Shown here piece after piece: positions 51,200 to 59,526 of a stretch of 64,000 nucleotides of DNA. The notes under the pieces are model-generated. The model worked only from the letters and a program-made list of their open reading frames with translations. It was not told where the DNA came from and made no database searches. Positions within the stretch are counted from its first letter, which is position 1; each line of letters begins with the position of its first letter. This DNA is from Aureliella helgolandensis (GTDB taxonomy: Bacteria; Planctomycetota; Planctomycetia; Pirellulales; Pirellulaceae): NCBI RefSeq assembly GCF_007752135.1, contig NZ_CP036298.1:62001-126000 (forward strand). The letters run 5' to 3'. The position numbers and the translations under genes were made by a program.

Positions 51200-54085
51200 C
51201 TAGCGAAGCGTTAGTCCTAGTGGGAGAGCTTCGCCCAAGATTTGTGAGGCTTCTTCGCTTTCGAGTTGGCCTCCTTCGCGAACCAGCTTCCGGTAATGCT
51301 CCGGAGAGTCACCTGACTCGAGCTGGGCCAGGACGTCGAGGCGCAGGTCGTCATCGATATCTCGGTAGCGATCGCCGACTTTGCGAGCGCACAGCATTAG
51401 CGCTAGCGGGTAGCTCGCATTGTCGACCGTGCGTTTCAGGAGTGCGCGGAGCCAGCTCTCCACCCGCTCGGTGTCGACCACGCAGTTGAGCGGTCCATAG
51501 GTCGGCAGGCGACTTCCCAATCGGCCTAGCGTCCAGAGCATGGCTGCTTGGCTCGCTTCGTATTTCCTAGCATGCAAGAGTTGGATCAACCAGTCGCCCA
51601 GTTGCGACTTGTCGGACTTGGGGAGCAATTCCAGGGAGCCGACCAGCCGCAGCAATTCTGAGAGTTCGGCTGCATTGCCACCACCCCCACCCTTGGCGCG
51701 TCGCTGCGGATCCAGCGAGTTTCGCAAGGGAGAGGCCACTTGCTGGAAAACCGTCAACTGCTGACCGGCGGTAAAACCACCGGCGATGCGGCGCCAAAGG
51801 ATTAGTGATTCGTTGCGCGAGCTGACCGCCGGGAATGCCAGTTTGCCATGTACCGCACGCCACGTCTGAGCCACCCGCCAGTCATCGGCCGCCAGTCCAT
51901 AACCGGGGCGCAAGCTATACCCGAGTGCATTGAGCCAGCGTGCCTCATGGGCGGCGCTCTGGCGGCGTCCCTCGCTGAATTCCATCAGATCGGCCCACAT
52001 GCTGCGGAGTAGGCTGGGAGGCCAAGCATCCCGCTTGCGTCCCAAGGTCTGCGTCAAGCTGGGGATCAAACGCGACGGTTTCGCAGTGGCACCCTCCCCG
52101 AATAAGCTGGCGATTTCATGATGAGCTCGTTCGGCCAACTCCTCGTCCAGGACACCAAGTTCCGTCGCCGAGCCGTCCCCCGCGGAGTGATCCGTCTGCG
52201 TGCTTCCTCGAACGTCGAACTCGAGCTTCCATCGCTGCTCGGAGTCGATGGCATGGCAATACATTTGCAGAGTACCAATTTGACTCAGTTCAACCTCGAC
52301 ATAAACCGGCAGCGTTTCTTGACGTCGTCGTCCTGACAATTCGACCACGGTACGTAACGCGGGCAAGTCCGCGAACTCCTCGTCGGTCAAGGGGACGACG
52401 TCTCCCGCACGATCTGCCAGCCGGGTACTGGAGTAGACCATCGGAAATTGGACCGGTTGGCCCACGGTCAAATCCATCGGCATCTCTGTGAGGCGAAAGC
52501 GGTCTCCTGGGCTGGCCGAACCGGGCACGACGCAGACTCCCTGACGCGGATGGAGCGATGTTTGGATGTAGTAGGAGCAAGCCAATTTGGCTTCGATCCG
52601 CACTCCATTGCCTCGCCGTACATGCCCGAAGTAGGTTGCCCCGACCGCCACGGCCCGATCCATGCGCTCTCCATCGAGCAGGCCGGGGAGCCATCCGTTA
52701 GGCAGCCCCTCCGTCTTGGAGAACCAGCTGCCTATGACTTCTACGAGTCGGTTGCGGAGTTGACTGCTGGTCATGACTCCGCCGTTGAACAAGACCCAGT
52801 CGGGTCTGGCCGCCGCCAAGTCGCTCAACTGGTTCCGCTCGTCATCGGTCCGCCCGTCGTAGCGATGGCTCCAAAGGAAAGAGGCGAGGTGTTTGGTGAT
52901 GGCGGCATCGGTCGCAAAGGGCAAGCCAAACTCTTGAAACCCAGCCTGCTGCGCCTGGGGGTGGTCCTGCAGATCGCATTGAGGAAAGAAGCCGTCCAAG
53001 ACCGTGTGACGCACTTCATCGCGTGTAATTTCTACTTGTTGTCCGCCTCCCACCAGCTTGGAACCGCTGCCTGGTAGGTGGACCGTGTAGGCGTCTTGAA
53101 CAGACTCGCTCAACAGAGTTTCTTTGGCAACCCGGCAGGCTTGCCGCAAGGCGTCCCAGCTGCGAGGTGGCAGTGTCTTGCCGGCGGTGAGCTTCGACTC
53201 CGCAGCTTTGGCCAGCGCTAAATCGATATTGTCACCACCCAAGATCAAGTGCTGGCCAACGGCGACTCGGTGGAGTGACAGTTGGCTACGGTCCTGTGCG
53301 TCCAAGGTTTCATTGGTGCTCTCAGCCGCCTTGGTGGAGGCCTCACGCACTCGGATTAGGGTGAAATCGGTCGTACCTCCCCCGATGTCACACACCAAGA
53401 TAGTTTGCCCAGGCGCTACGGTTTGTTCCCAGGTGCGGCGATGCCGATACAGCCAAGCGTAGAATGCTGCTTGGGGTTCTTCGATCGGCAAGATTCGCTC
53501 TAGCCCCGCAGCCGCTGCTGCTTCAATCGTGAGCTGCCGCGCAACTTGGTCAAAGGAGGCGGGCAGCGTCAGCACGATGTCTTGATCGGCCAGTGGGTGG
53601 GACTTGAAAGCTTGGTCCCAGGCCCAGCGGATTTGAGCCAAATAGCGTGAACTGGCTTCGACGGGGGAGAGTTTCTCGACGCCTTCATCGTTATGCCAGG
53701 GAAGGATCTGCCCCCGACGATCGACCCCGGCATGGCACAGCCAGCTCTTGGCCGAGGAGACTTGGCGTCCAGGTAATTGGAGGCCACGGTCGCGGGCCAG
53801 ACTTCCCACCACATGGGTGTCGAAGGCATCCGCCTCGCCCGCCCCTTGCAGGGCCTCGATTTCACTTGCGAGAGGTTGGTAGAGAAACGAGGGGAGCAGC
53901 TCACGGGCTTCGACCGTCCCAAAATCGACCCATTGCTGGACCGGAAAGTACTGGATTGCAGCGGTCTCCTTGGTGGCGTCGAGATAGGCCACTGCACAGT
54001 TGGTTGTGCCCAGATCTATACCGACGATATAGCGACTGAGCTCTTCTTCAAAACCATCCAATTCGACTTGGTCCGTCACTTGCAT
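51200..54085 (-). CDS. Large Hsp70-like protein with extra C-terminal domain (DUF3731-like)
   Basis: 961 residues from ATG 54085. The Hsp70 nucleotide-binding domain is intact: phosphate-1 YIVGIDLGTTNCAVAYLD (about 18-35), LPASFDQVARQLTIEAAAAA, IEEPQAAFYAWL, phosphate-2 LVCDIGGGTTDFTLIRV, and adenosine-site LFNGGVMTSSQLRNRLVEVI. The substrate domain is not DnaK-like: after about residue 620 come helical sequences with RPGYGLAADDWRVAQTWRAV and QQLTVFQQVASPLRN, which fit the DUF3731 extension known on a branch of bacterial Hsp70s. It lies downstream of a second Hsp70-like gene with 58 bases between and shares most motifs with it, a clear duplication. Client unknown. Confidence 0.9.
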   Translation of the reverse strand: MQVTDQVELDGFEEELSRYIVGIDLGTTNCAVAYLDATKETAAIQYFPVQQWVDFGTVEARELLPSFLYQPLASEIEALQGAGEADAFDTHVVGSLARDRGLQLPGRQVSSAKSWLCHAGVDRRGQILPWHNDEGVEKLSPVEASSRYLAQIRWAWDQAFKSHPLADQDIVLTLPASFDQVARQLTIEAAAAAGLERILPIEEPQAAFYAWLYRHRRTWEQTVAPGQTILVCDIGGGTTDFTLIRVREASTKAAESTNETLDAQDRSQLSLHRVAVGQHLILGGDNIDLALAKAAESKLTAGKTLPPRSWDALRQACRVAKETLLSESVQDAYTVHLPGSGSKLVGGGQQVEITRDEVRHTVLDGFFPQCDLQDHPQAQQAGFQEFGLPFATDAAITKHLASFLWSHRYDGRTDDERNQLSDLAAARPDWVLFNGGVMTSSQLRNRLVEVIGSWFSKTEGLPNGWLPGLLDGERMDRAVAVGATYFGHVRRGNGVRIEAKLACSYYIQTSLHPRQGVCVVPGSASPGDRFRLTEMPMDLTVGQPVQFPMVYSSTRLADRAGDVVPLTDEEFADLPALRTVVELSGRRRQETLPVYVEVELSQIGTLQMYCHAIDSEQRWKLEFDVRGSTQTDHSAGDGSATELGVLDEELAERAHHEIASLFGEGATAKPSRLIPSLTQTLGRKRDAWPPSLLRSMWADLMEFSEGRRQSAAHEARWLNALGYSLRPGYGLAADDWRVAQTWRAVHGKLAFPAVSSRNESLILWRRIAGGFTAGQQLTVFQQVASPLRNSLDPQRRAKGGGGGNAAELSELLRLVGSLELLPKSDKSQLGDWLIQLLHARKYEASQAAMLWTLGRLGSRLPTYGPLNCVVDTERVESWLRALLKRTVDNASYPLALMLCARKVGDRYRDIDDDLRLDVLAQLESGDSPEHYRKLVREGGQLESEEASQILGEALPLGLTLR

Positions 54086-54143
54086 CCACCTGTTCGTATC
54101 GCGCGGTTCACTAGCGTGTCTGACCGTGCTTGCTCGCCGTTGC

Positions 54144-55949
54144 TTAGTTTACCTGCGCTTCCGCACCATCTTGATCTTCACGGATGCTGAATTCCAGCTT
54201 CCAGCTCTGCTCGTCTTGAGCACTCTTGCACCACAGTTCGAAGACGCCCAGTTCTGAGATGCGGCTATGGAAACGAACCGGGATGAAGCCACCCTCAGGT
54301 GCTTCGTCTACGTCGAGGGTGAGTTCCATGGGGGAGGTCTCGACCAACTCCTCTTCATCCCATTGGCGTAGCGTGGTGCCGACCGCATCCTCTTTTCGAT
54401 TGGCCGCGGCAAAAAAGCGAAACTTGGCCTCGCGTCCGACCACCAAACCGACCTCGCGGCCGGGGACATCCTGCTCGGTTCCCTCCTCCATTCCAAAGGG
54501 GACCACGCACACCGCTTGCAATGGACGCGGCATGCCCGGAATCGCCAGTCCCGCTGTTTCGATTCCGACATAGTAACTTCGGATGGTGCCACCCCGAATT
54601 CGAACGCCGCCGCTCTCTTTCGTCCAGCCGTAGTATGCTGCACCTCGCGCCACAGCGTGGTCGAGATCCTCCGGTCCTCCGAGGTTCGTGACCGAGCTGG
54701 CTTCTGGCCGCAATGCTTCGACCGCTTCCTTCAGTCGGCCTCGCAGGGCAACGCCGCGAAAGACGCCACCGTTGAGCAGTAGGTGAAAACCACCTGTCGA
54801 ATCGGTCGCGTTGTTGGCAAGGAACTCCGAAATGTGCCGAGTGATGCCGGAGTCGGATTCGAACGGCAACCCCAGCTCTTGAAACCCGGAATGGGGCTCA
54901 CGGACAGGCCTCGAATCGGAGGCTACCAGTGGGAAGAAGCCTTCCACCAGCAACTGCTGAACCTCTTGGCGATTGAGTTCAATACTCACCGTGCCGCCGA
55001 CCAGCTTCGAACCGCGGCCGAGGACGGAGACGGTCTCTGTTTCCCTGCCATCCAACGTCAACAATGATTCCTTGGCGCGTCGGCAAGCGTGCCACAGCGA
55101 GACCGCTTGCCAAGCATTGAGCTTCGTACCCTTCTCTGCAAACTTGGCTGCAGCAAAGTGGGCTAAGGCCAAATCCATGTTGTCGCCACCGACCAGTAGG
55201 TGATTGCCCACTGCCAGCCGGCGCAACGTCAATTCGCCTCCCTCTTGTTCCACACGCACCAAGGTTAGGTCGGTCGTGCCACCGCCGACGTCGCAGACGA
55301 GCAGGCTGTCCCCTTCGGAAACCGCCTTCCGCCACCCGTCGCCCGTCTTCTCGAGCCAGTGGTAGACGGCTGCTTGGGGCTCTTCCAGTAGAATGAAGTC
55401 GTCGGGCAAGCCGGCCGCCAATGCAGCTTCCCGCGTTAGCTCCCGGGCTGACATGTCAAACGAGGCGGGGACCGTTAGGGTGACCAATTGTTCTCGCAGC
55501 GGCTCGCCGGGAAAGGCTGCTTGCCAAGCGTCGACCAAACGCTCGAGCAGGATTCGAATCGCAGCTACCGGTGAGTACTTTGTGACTTCCTGAGGACTCT
55601 CCCACGGGAGAATGGCCGCATGGCGATCGACGCCACTATGGCACAGCCAGCTCTTGGCCGCCGCAATGGTCCGCTCGGGTTGATCGGCAGACATGTTGCG
55701 CGCGTAGACTCCGCTGACCACCGGGTAGGTCGGGGCGTCTGGCAGGTTGAAAACTCCAGATTCAAGCTCTTGATCTCTGGGGACGTATAGGAAGCTCGGC
55801 AGACTCTCGAGAGATTCCGTTTGACTGGGAGCCGAAATCTGCTGGACCTTGAGTACCTTGATCTCGGGTTGCTCTGCCTCAAGACTCGCATAGGCCACGA
55901 CACAATTCGTAGTCCCAAGATCGATTCCGATCGAATATCTTCTGTTCAT
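54144..55949 (-). CDS. Hsp70-like protein, short paralogue
   Basis: 601 residues from ATG 55949. Nucleotide-binding motifs: YSIGIDLGTTNCVVAYASLE (about 5-24), VTLTVPASFDMSARELTREA, LLEEPQAAVYHWLEKTGDG, SLLVCDVGGGTTDLTLVRV and LLLNGGVFRGVALRGRLKEA. The C-terminal beta domain (EGGFIPVRFHSRISELGVFE, LWCKSAQDEQSWKLEFSIRE) ends without the lid and DUF3731-like extension of its neighbour. Many stretches are shared with the downstream 961-residue paralogue (for example AAKSWLCHSGVDRHAAILPW against SAKSWLCHAGVDRRGQILPW). It is second in the DUF2760-Hsp70-Hsp70 set. Confidence 0.9.
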   Translation of the reverse strand: MNRRYSIGIDLGTTNCVVAYASLEAEQPEIKVLKVQQISAPSQTESLESLPSFLYVPRDQELESGVFNLPDAPTYPVVSGVYARNMSADQPERTIAAAKSWLCHSGVDRHAAILPWESPQEVTKYSPVAAIRILLERLVDAWQAAFPGEPLREQLVTLTVPASFDMSARELTREAALAAGLPDDFILLEEPQAAVYHWLEKTGDGWRKAVSEGDSLLVCDVGGGTTDLTLVRVEQEGGELTLRRLAVGNHLLVGGDNMDLALAHFAAAKFAEKGTKLNAWQAVSLWHACRRAKESLLTLDGRETETVSVLGRGSKLVGGTVSIELNRQEVQQLLVEGFFPLVASDSRPVREPHSGFQELGLPFESDSGITRHISEFLANNATDSTGGFHLLLNGGVFRGVALRGRLKEAVEALRPEASSVTNLGGPEDLDHAVARGAAYYGWTKESGGVRIRGGTIRSYYVGIETAGLAIPGMPRPLQAVCVVPFGMEEGTEQDVPGREVGLVVGREAKFRFFAAANRKEDAVGTTLRQWDEEELVETSPMELTLDVDEAPEGGFIPVRFHSRISELGVFELWCKSAQDEQSWKLEFSIREDQDGAEAQVN

Positions 55950-56093
55950 AGTATTAATGTGGGGATTTCATCGGTTCGATGGATGGAAGGGGACGCCGCA
56001 TGCTGGGTGCCTCACTCGCAACTCGCTGCATGTGGATCGCGTCACTCGCGTCCCGCTGTACTTTGGATGCGTCAATCGTAACCCGCCGCGTGA

Positions 56094-56209
56094 CGGGCTG
56101 TTGATTTAATCGCAATTTGAATTTTAATGCGGAGGTGGCATCCTTAATTGGCTTGTAGCGGAGGTTATCTTTCCTTGCTCACGCGGCGGGTTACTATTTC
56201 AACAGCCCG
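56094..56209. mobile_element. MITE-like element, copy B
   Basis: 116 bases with the 11-base inverted termini CGGGCTGTTGA / TCAACAGCCCG, nearly identical in reverse complement to copy A at 40111-40226. A second partial right end (30 bases ending TTTCAACAGCCCG) follows at 56211-56240. The whole 147-base insert is bracketed by GTGA at 56090-56093 and 56241-56244. Sibling sequence without the insert is present at 56420. Confidence 0.72.
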
Positions 56210-56624
56210 TTACGCGGCGGGTTATTATTTCAACAGCCCGGTGAGCAAGGACGGATGTTGTTGCTGCAAGGCAGTTAGGAGCCCTGCCTCCGTGCTAAAA
56301 CTAAAAAACATTCTTAAATCTGCAGTTGCGTGAGGTAGGCGGTACTCGCAACCCGCCGCATGTGGTGTGTGCCACTTGCGTCCCGCTGTACTTTGGATGC
56401 GTCAATCGTAACCCGCCGCGTGAGCAAGGACGGATGTTGTTGCTGCAGGGCAGTTAGGAGCCCTGCCTCCGTGCTAAAACTAAAAAAAAGCATTCTTAAA
56501 TCTGCAAGCTGCGTAAGCCTGACTCGCAGTGCAACGGATTGTTGAATTCGCTGCATTCTCCAACCCAACGCTTAGATCGCACCCCGAATCGAGTTGCCTC
56601 AGCAACCAACCCGGCCTGGCCCAT

Positions 56625-56740
56625 CGGGCTGTTGATTCAATCGCAATTTGAATTTTGGCGCGGAGGTAGCATGCTTAATTGTCCTGTAGCGGTCACCACC
56701 TGTCCTTACTCACATAGCGGGTTGCAATATCAACATGCCG
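56625..56740. mobile_element. MITE-like element, copy C (decayed)
   Basis: 116 bases, the same length as copies A and B, beginning CGGGCTGTTGA and ending TCAACATGCCG, so the right terminus has diverged. Internal sequence matches copy B in order (TTGAATTTT, GCGGAGGT, CTTAATTG, CTGTAGCGG) with many substitutions. No flanking direct repeat is visible. An older member of the family. Confidence 0.6.
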
Positions 56741-56842
56741 GTAAGCGAGGCAGAGGAGCCTGCTGTTGGCATCGTACGTCGTTTGTTCCACTAAAGTTCA
56801 TCTGTGTGCGATTGTTGGAGGGAGCCTGTGCTTACCGCGGGC

Positions 56843-57403
56843 TCATGCGTCGACTTCGACTGGAGCGAGCACCCAGGCATCGTCTCGCTTACCATTCCAT
56901 TTCGGCACCTCACAACGGCTCGCCTTCCAGCCCCGGTGGGTGACTTCTCCGTGCGTCGCATCTGTGTTTCCGGTGACCCTAAGGCGATTCGGGGAGGCCT
57001 GTGCATCTACGCTCAGCTTCTCGCCCTCCTCGACCTCTGACAGCGGTTCGATATTGAATAAGCGATCGAGTGTTTTGCGGCAATCTCGCAGGACTTCGCG
57101 GGCGGCCGCGCCCACCTGCGCATCCTCAAATCCATCGAGTGATTCGTGCACTAAGTCGAGCAAGCGGGCTTCGCGCTGCAGCGTGCTGAGCAGCGTCAAG
57201 GCTTCGCTTCGCGCAGGGGCTGGGGGTGTCTGGGCCCGTGGAGCAGACGCCGCCTGCGATTGGGGTTTGCCGGTTTTCTCGTCCTGAGCCGATGCGGTTG
57301 CCTCAATCCGCAAACTACCGTCGAGAGCTTGTTGGACGCGGTGGGAGACCTCGCGATCAAATAAAGTGGCAAAGAACGCCTTAAAAGCAACACCTATAGC
57401 CAT
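56843..57403 (-). CDS. DUF2760-family protein
   Basis: 186 residues from ATG 57403. N-terminal amphipathic helix AIGVAFKAFFATLFDREVSH, then a low-complexity Ala/Pro stretch (about 40-65). The conserved core is ALTLLSTLQREARLLDLVHE and GFEDAQVGAAAREVLRDCRK, followed by GEVTHRGWKASRCEVPKWNG and ending DAWVLAPVEVDA. This is the DUF2760 pattern as I recall it (LLxxLQREGRLVDF, DAQVGAAxRxVH, HRGW, PAEVEV). Such genes are found next to Hsp70-like genes in several phyla, as here, suggesting a shared function. It is separated from the first hsp70 by 893 bases of repeats. Confidence 0.85.
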   Translation of the reverse strand: MAIGVAFKAFFATLFDREVSHRVQQALDGSLRIEATASAQDEKTGKPQSQAASAPRAQTPPAPARSEALTLLSTLQREARLLDLVHESLDGFEDAQVGAAAREVLRDCRKTLDRLFNIEPLSEVEEGEKLSVDAQASPNRLRVTGNTDATHGEVTHRGWKASRCEVPKWNGKRDDAWVLAPVEVDA

Positions 57404-57982
57404 CTACCCAGCCTTGACGTGTAATGGGTTTCAATTCAGTGGGAATCTTGCCGAAGCAGTTTTCCTTTATTCTAAACCGCCAACTGGAAAGCGTTAGGCC
57501 CAAGGAGCTCGATCGATCAAACGGCCCTGGAATCGCAGTCCAACCCTGGCAAGGGTACTCAAACCAACGCCCATTGCAACTTGGTGAGCTTCAAGGGTTT
57601 TCCATTGGGGGGGGCAGGCGCTGCAATTGCAGCAGTTGCCTGAGGACGATTGGGCTGCTCTCAGGACGCCAGCACTGAGCTGCAGGCCGTTCGACGCGCG
57701 GCGGCCGGTCGTTGCTTGAACGCCGCGAATTTAGTGGCCACTCTGACTCTGGTCTTTAGTCGTCGTTTGGTTAAGAATGGGCGCTGCTGGGTCGCTACGC
57801 GATCCAACATGCCTTGAGTTTGCTATTCTTGTTAGGTGCTGGATTGATTTTTTTGGGGGAACCTGGCAGCCGCCAGCGGGAATTGTCCGCGTAGCGGTTG
57901 CTTGATGCGCCAGCCTGTGGGCCGCTTGGCAACAGCCCGCGTTTTCTGATCCCTATTTTTAACTTTGCTGGAGACCTTCCAA
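57404..57982. other. Intergenic region, no gene seen
   Basis: 579 bases between the divergently transcribed DUF2760 and PQQ-propeller genes. Contains a short T-rich tract near 57845 (GATTTTTTTGGGGG) but no convincing stem before it, and frames lacking plausible products. Likely carries both promoters. Confidence 0.35.
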
Positions 57983-59329
57983 GTGTTGCGGATTTTCATG
58001 GGGCACTGTCGGCCCATCGCTCTTATCGCCTCTTGCTCCCTGCTTTCCGGTCTTTCGAACCTGGCGTTGGCGGACGATTGGCCGCAGTGGATGGGACCGC
58101 ACCGCGATGGGGTGTATCGCGAGGCGGGGATCGTGGCTGAGATTCCTGACGCAGGTTTGCCCGTCAAATGGAGGATGCCCATCGCTGCGGGGTACTCCGG
58201 CCCAGCTGTCGCCGATGGACGCGTTTTTGTTACCGACTATGTCAAGGAGTCGGGGACGAGTACTAACAACTCGGGAGGTCGCGATCTCCTGACCGGGCAA
58301 GAGCGGATCTTGTGCTTCGATGCGCAAACAGGCAAGGAGCTGTGGAAGCACGAATATTCGCGTCCCTACAACCTCTCCTACGCCGCTGGCCCTCGCGCAA
58401 CGCCGACCGTCGACGGCGAACGGGTCTATATGCTCGGCGCTGAAGGAGATCTAACCTGTTTGAAGTCGGAGTCTGGCGAGGTTGTTTGGCACAGACAGCT
58501 AGCGGAAGAGTTTAAGACGGAGTCTCCTATTTGGGGGCACGCCGCTCATCCACTCGTTCACGGTGATCACCTCTATTGTCTAGCGGGTGGCGCTGGGAGT
58601 GTCGTTGTTGCCCTAGATAAGAAAAGTGGAGCGGTGCAATGGCAAGCCTTGTCCGCTGCCGAAATTGGCTATTGTCCTCCCACGGTCCAAACGCTGGGGG
58701 GACGAGAGCAATTGGTCATCTGGCATGCCGAATCGATCAACGGACTCGATCTCAAGACGGGCGAAGTCTGGTGGACCTACGACCTTAAGCCTCGCTATGG
58801 CATGTCGATCGCCGCGCCCCAATTTAGCGGAAATACGATGTTCGCCAGCGGCATTGGTGAGATTTCTGCGGTCGTGGAATTTGATGCCACCGGTAAGCCG
58901 GCAGAGACGTTGTGGACTGGCCGGCCGAAGATCGGTGTCTATTCGGGTAACGCTACTGCATTGATTGACGGAACCAATGTCTATGGAGCAGACTGCGGGT
59001 CGGGAGAGTACATTGCCGTCGATCTACTGACCGGCAAGCGCCACTGGGAAACCTTTGCCCTGACGACTGGCGGCGAACGTCGGGCCTCCCATGGAACGGC
59101 CTTTACGGTCAAGCACGAAGACCGCTTTCTGCTGTTCACCGAAACGGGGGACCTGGTGATCGTCAAAATGTCGCCAGCTGGCTTCGATGAGCAAGGGCGG
59201 ATGCACGTCCTCGATCCCACCAATGAGTGCTTTGGTCGCGAAGTCGTGTGGAGCCATCCCGCCTTTGCTGTCCGCAGCATGTTTGCGCGCAACGACAAGG
59301 AGCTTGTCTGCATCGACTTGGCGGAATAG
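57983..59329 (+). CDS. Secreted PQQ-like beta-propeller (BamB-like) protein
   Basis: 448 residues from GTG 57983, which has GGAG nine bases before it; the ATG five codons later at 57998 is an alternative. The signal peptide (GHCRPIALIASCSLLSGLSN, cleavage about residue 32 before DDWPQWMGP) leads to a mature DDWPQWMGPHRDGVYREAGI, the common start of planctomycete PQQ-like repeat proteins. Propeller blades show the A-x-D-x-x-T-G-x-x-x-W signature repeatedly (CFDAQTGKELWKHEY, CLKSESGEVVWHRQL, ALDKKSGAVQWQAL, GLDLKTGEVWWTYDL, AVDLLTGKRHWETF). No catalytic motif; these usually bind proteins or polysaccharide. Convergent with the metallophosphoesterase. Confidence 0.88.
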   Translation: MLRIFMGHCRPIALIASCSLLSGLSNLALADDWPQWMGPHRDGVYREAGIVAEIPDAGLPVKWRMPIAAGYSGPAVADGRVFVTDYVKESGTSTNNSGGRDLLTGQERILCFDAQTGKELWKHEYSRPYNLSYAAGPRATPTVDGERVYMLGAEGDLTCLKSESGEVVWHRQLAEEFKTESPIWGHAAHPLVHGDHLYCLAGGAGSVVVALDKKSGAVQWQALSAAEIGYCPPTVQTLGGREQLVIWHAESINGLDLKTGEVWWTYDLKPRYGMSIAAPQFSGNTMFASGIGEISAVVEFDATGKPAETLWTGRPKIGVYSGNATALIDGTNVYGADCGSGEYIAVDLLTGKRHWETFALTTGGERRASHGTAFTVKHEDRFLLFTETGDLVIVKMSPAGFDEQGRMHVLDPTNECFGREVVWSHPAFAVRSMFARNDKELVCIDLAE

Positions 59330-59526
59330 TTGAGCGAGTTGCCAAGCGGCGGGAGATGTTTTCAATCGCCCGCTTGCGGAAGAGACGCGACTAGAGCGAG
59401 CGCGGGGATGACCATGCGAGTCTCCCCTGTCGCTCAATAGTTCGCCTGCTTTTCGAATCGCCAGGCCTGCGTATTTGCCATCAGTTTAAAGAATTCAAGA
59501 ACTGTATGGCACTGCAAGGCCGGGCC
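59330..59526. terminator. Possible bidirectional stem-loops between convergent genes
   Basis: The gap between the two convergent genes contains two imperfect hairpins: CAAGCGGCGGG with CCCGCTTG near 59343-59378, and GAGCGA..GGGGA with TCCCC..TCGCTC near 59396-59436. Neither is followed by a T run, so an intrinsic terminator of the classical kind is not shown. Confidence 0.3.

Larger units (their letters stand above)
55950..56842. repeat. Repeat-filled gap between the DUF2760 and hsp70 genes
   Basis: 893 bases without a gene. It contains a tandem duplication of a 179-base unit: copy 1 begins at 56014 and copy 2 at 56344. Copy 1 is interrupted by 151 extra bases, which is why its later part is offset by 179 rather than 330. 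Within that interruption lies MITE-like copy B; a third, decayed copy is at 56625-56740. The unit carries CCCTGCCTCCGTGC and an A-rich tract near its end in both copies. Nothing here looks like a gene or RNA. The gap separates genes that probably form one module. Confidence 0.8.
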
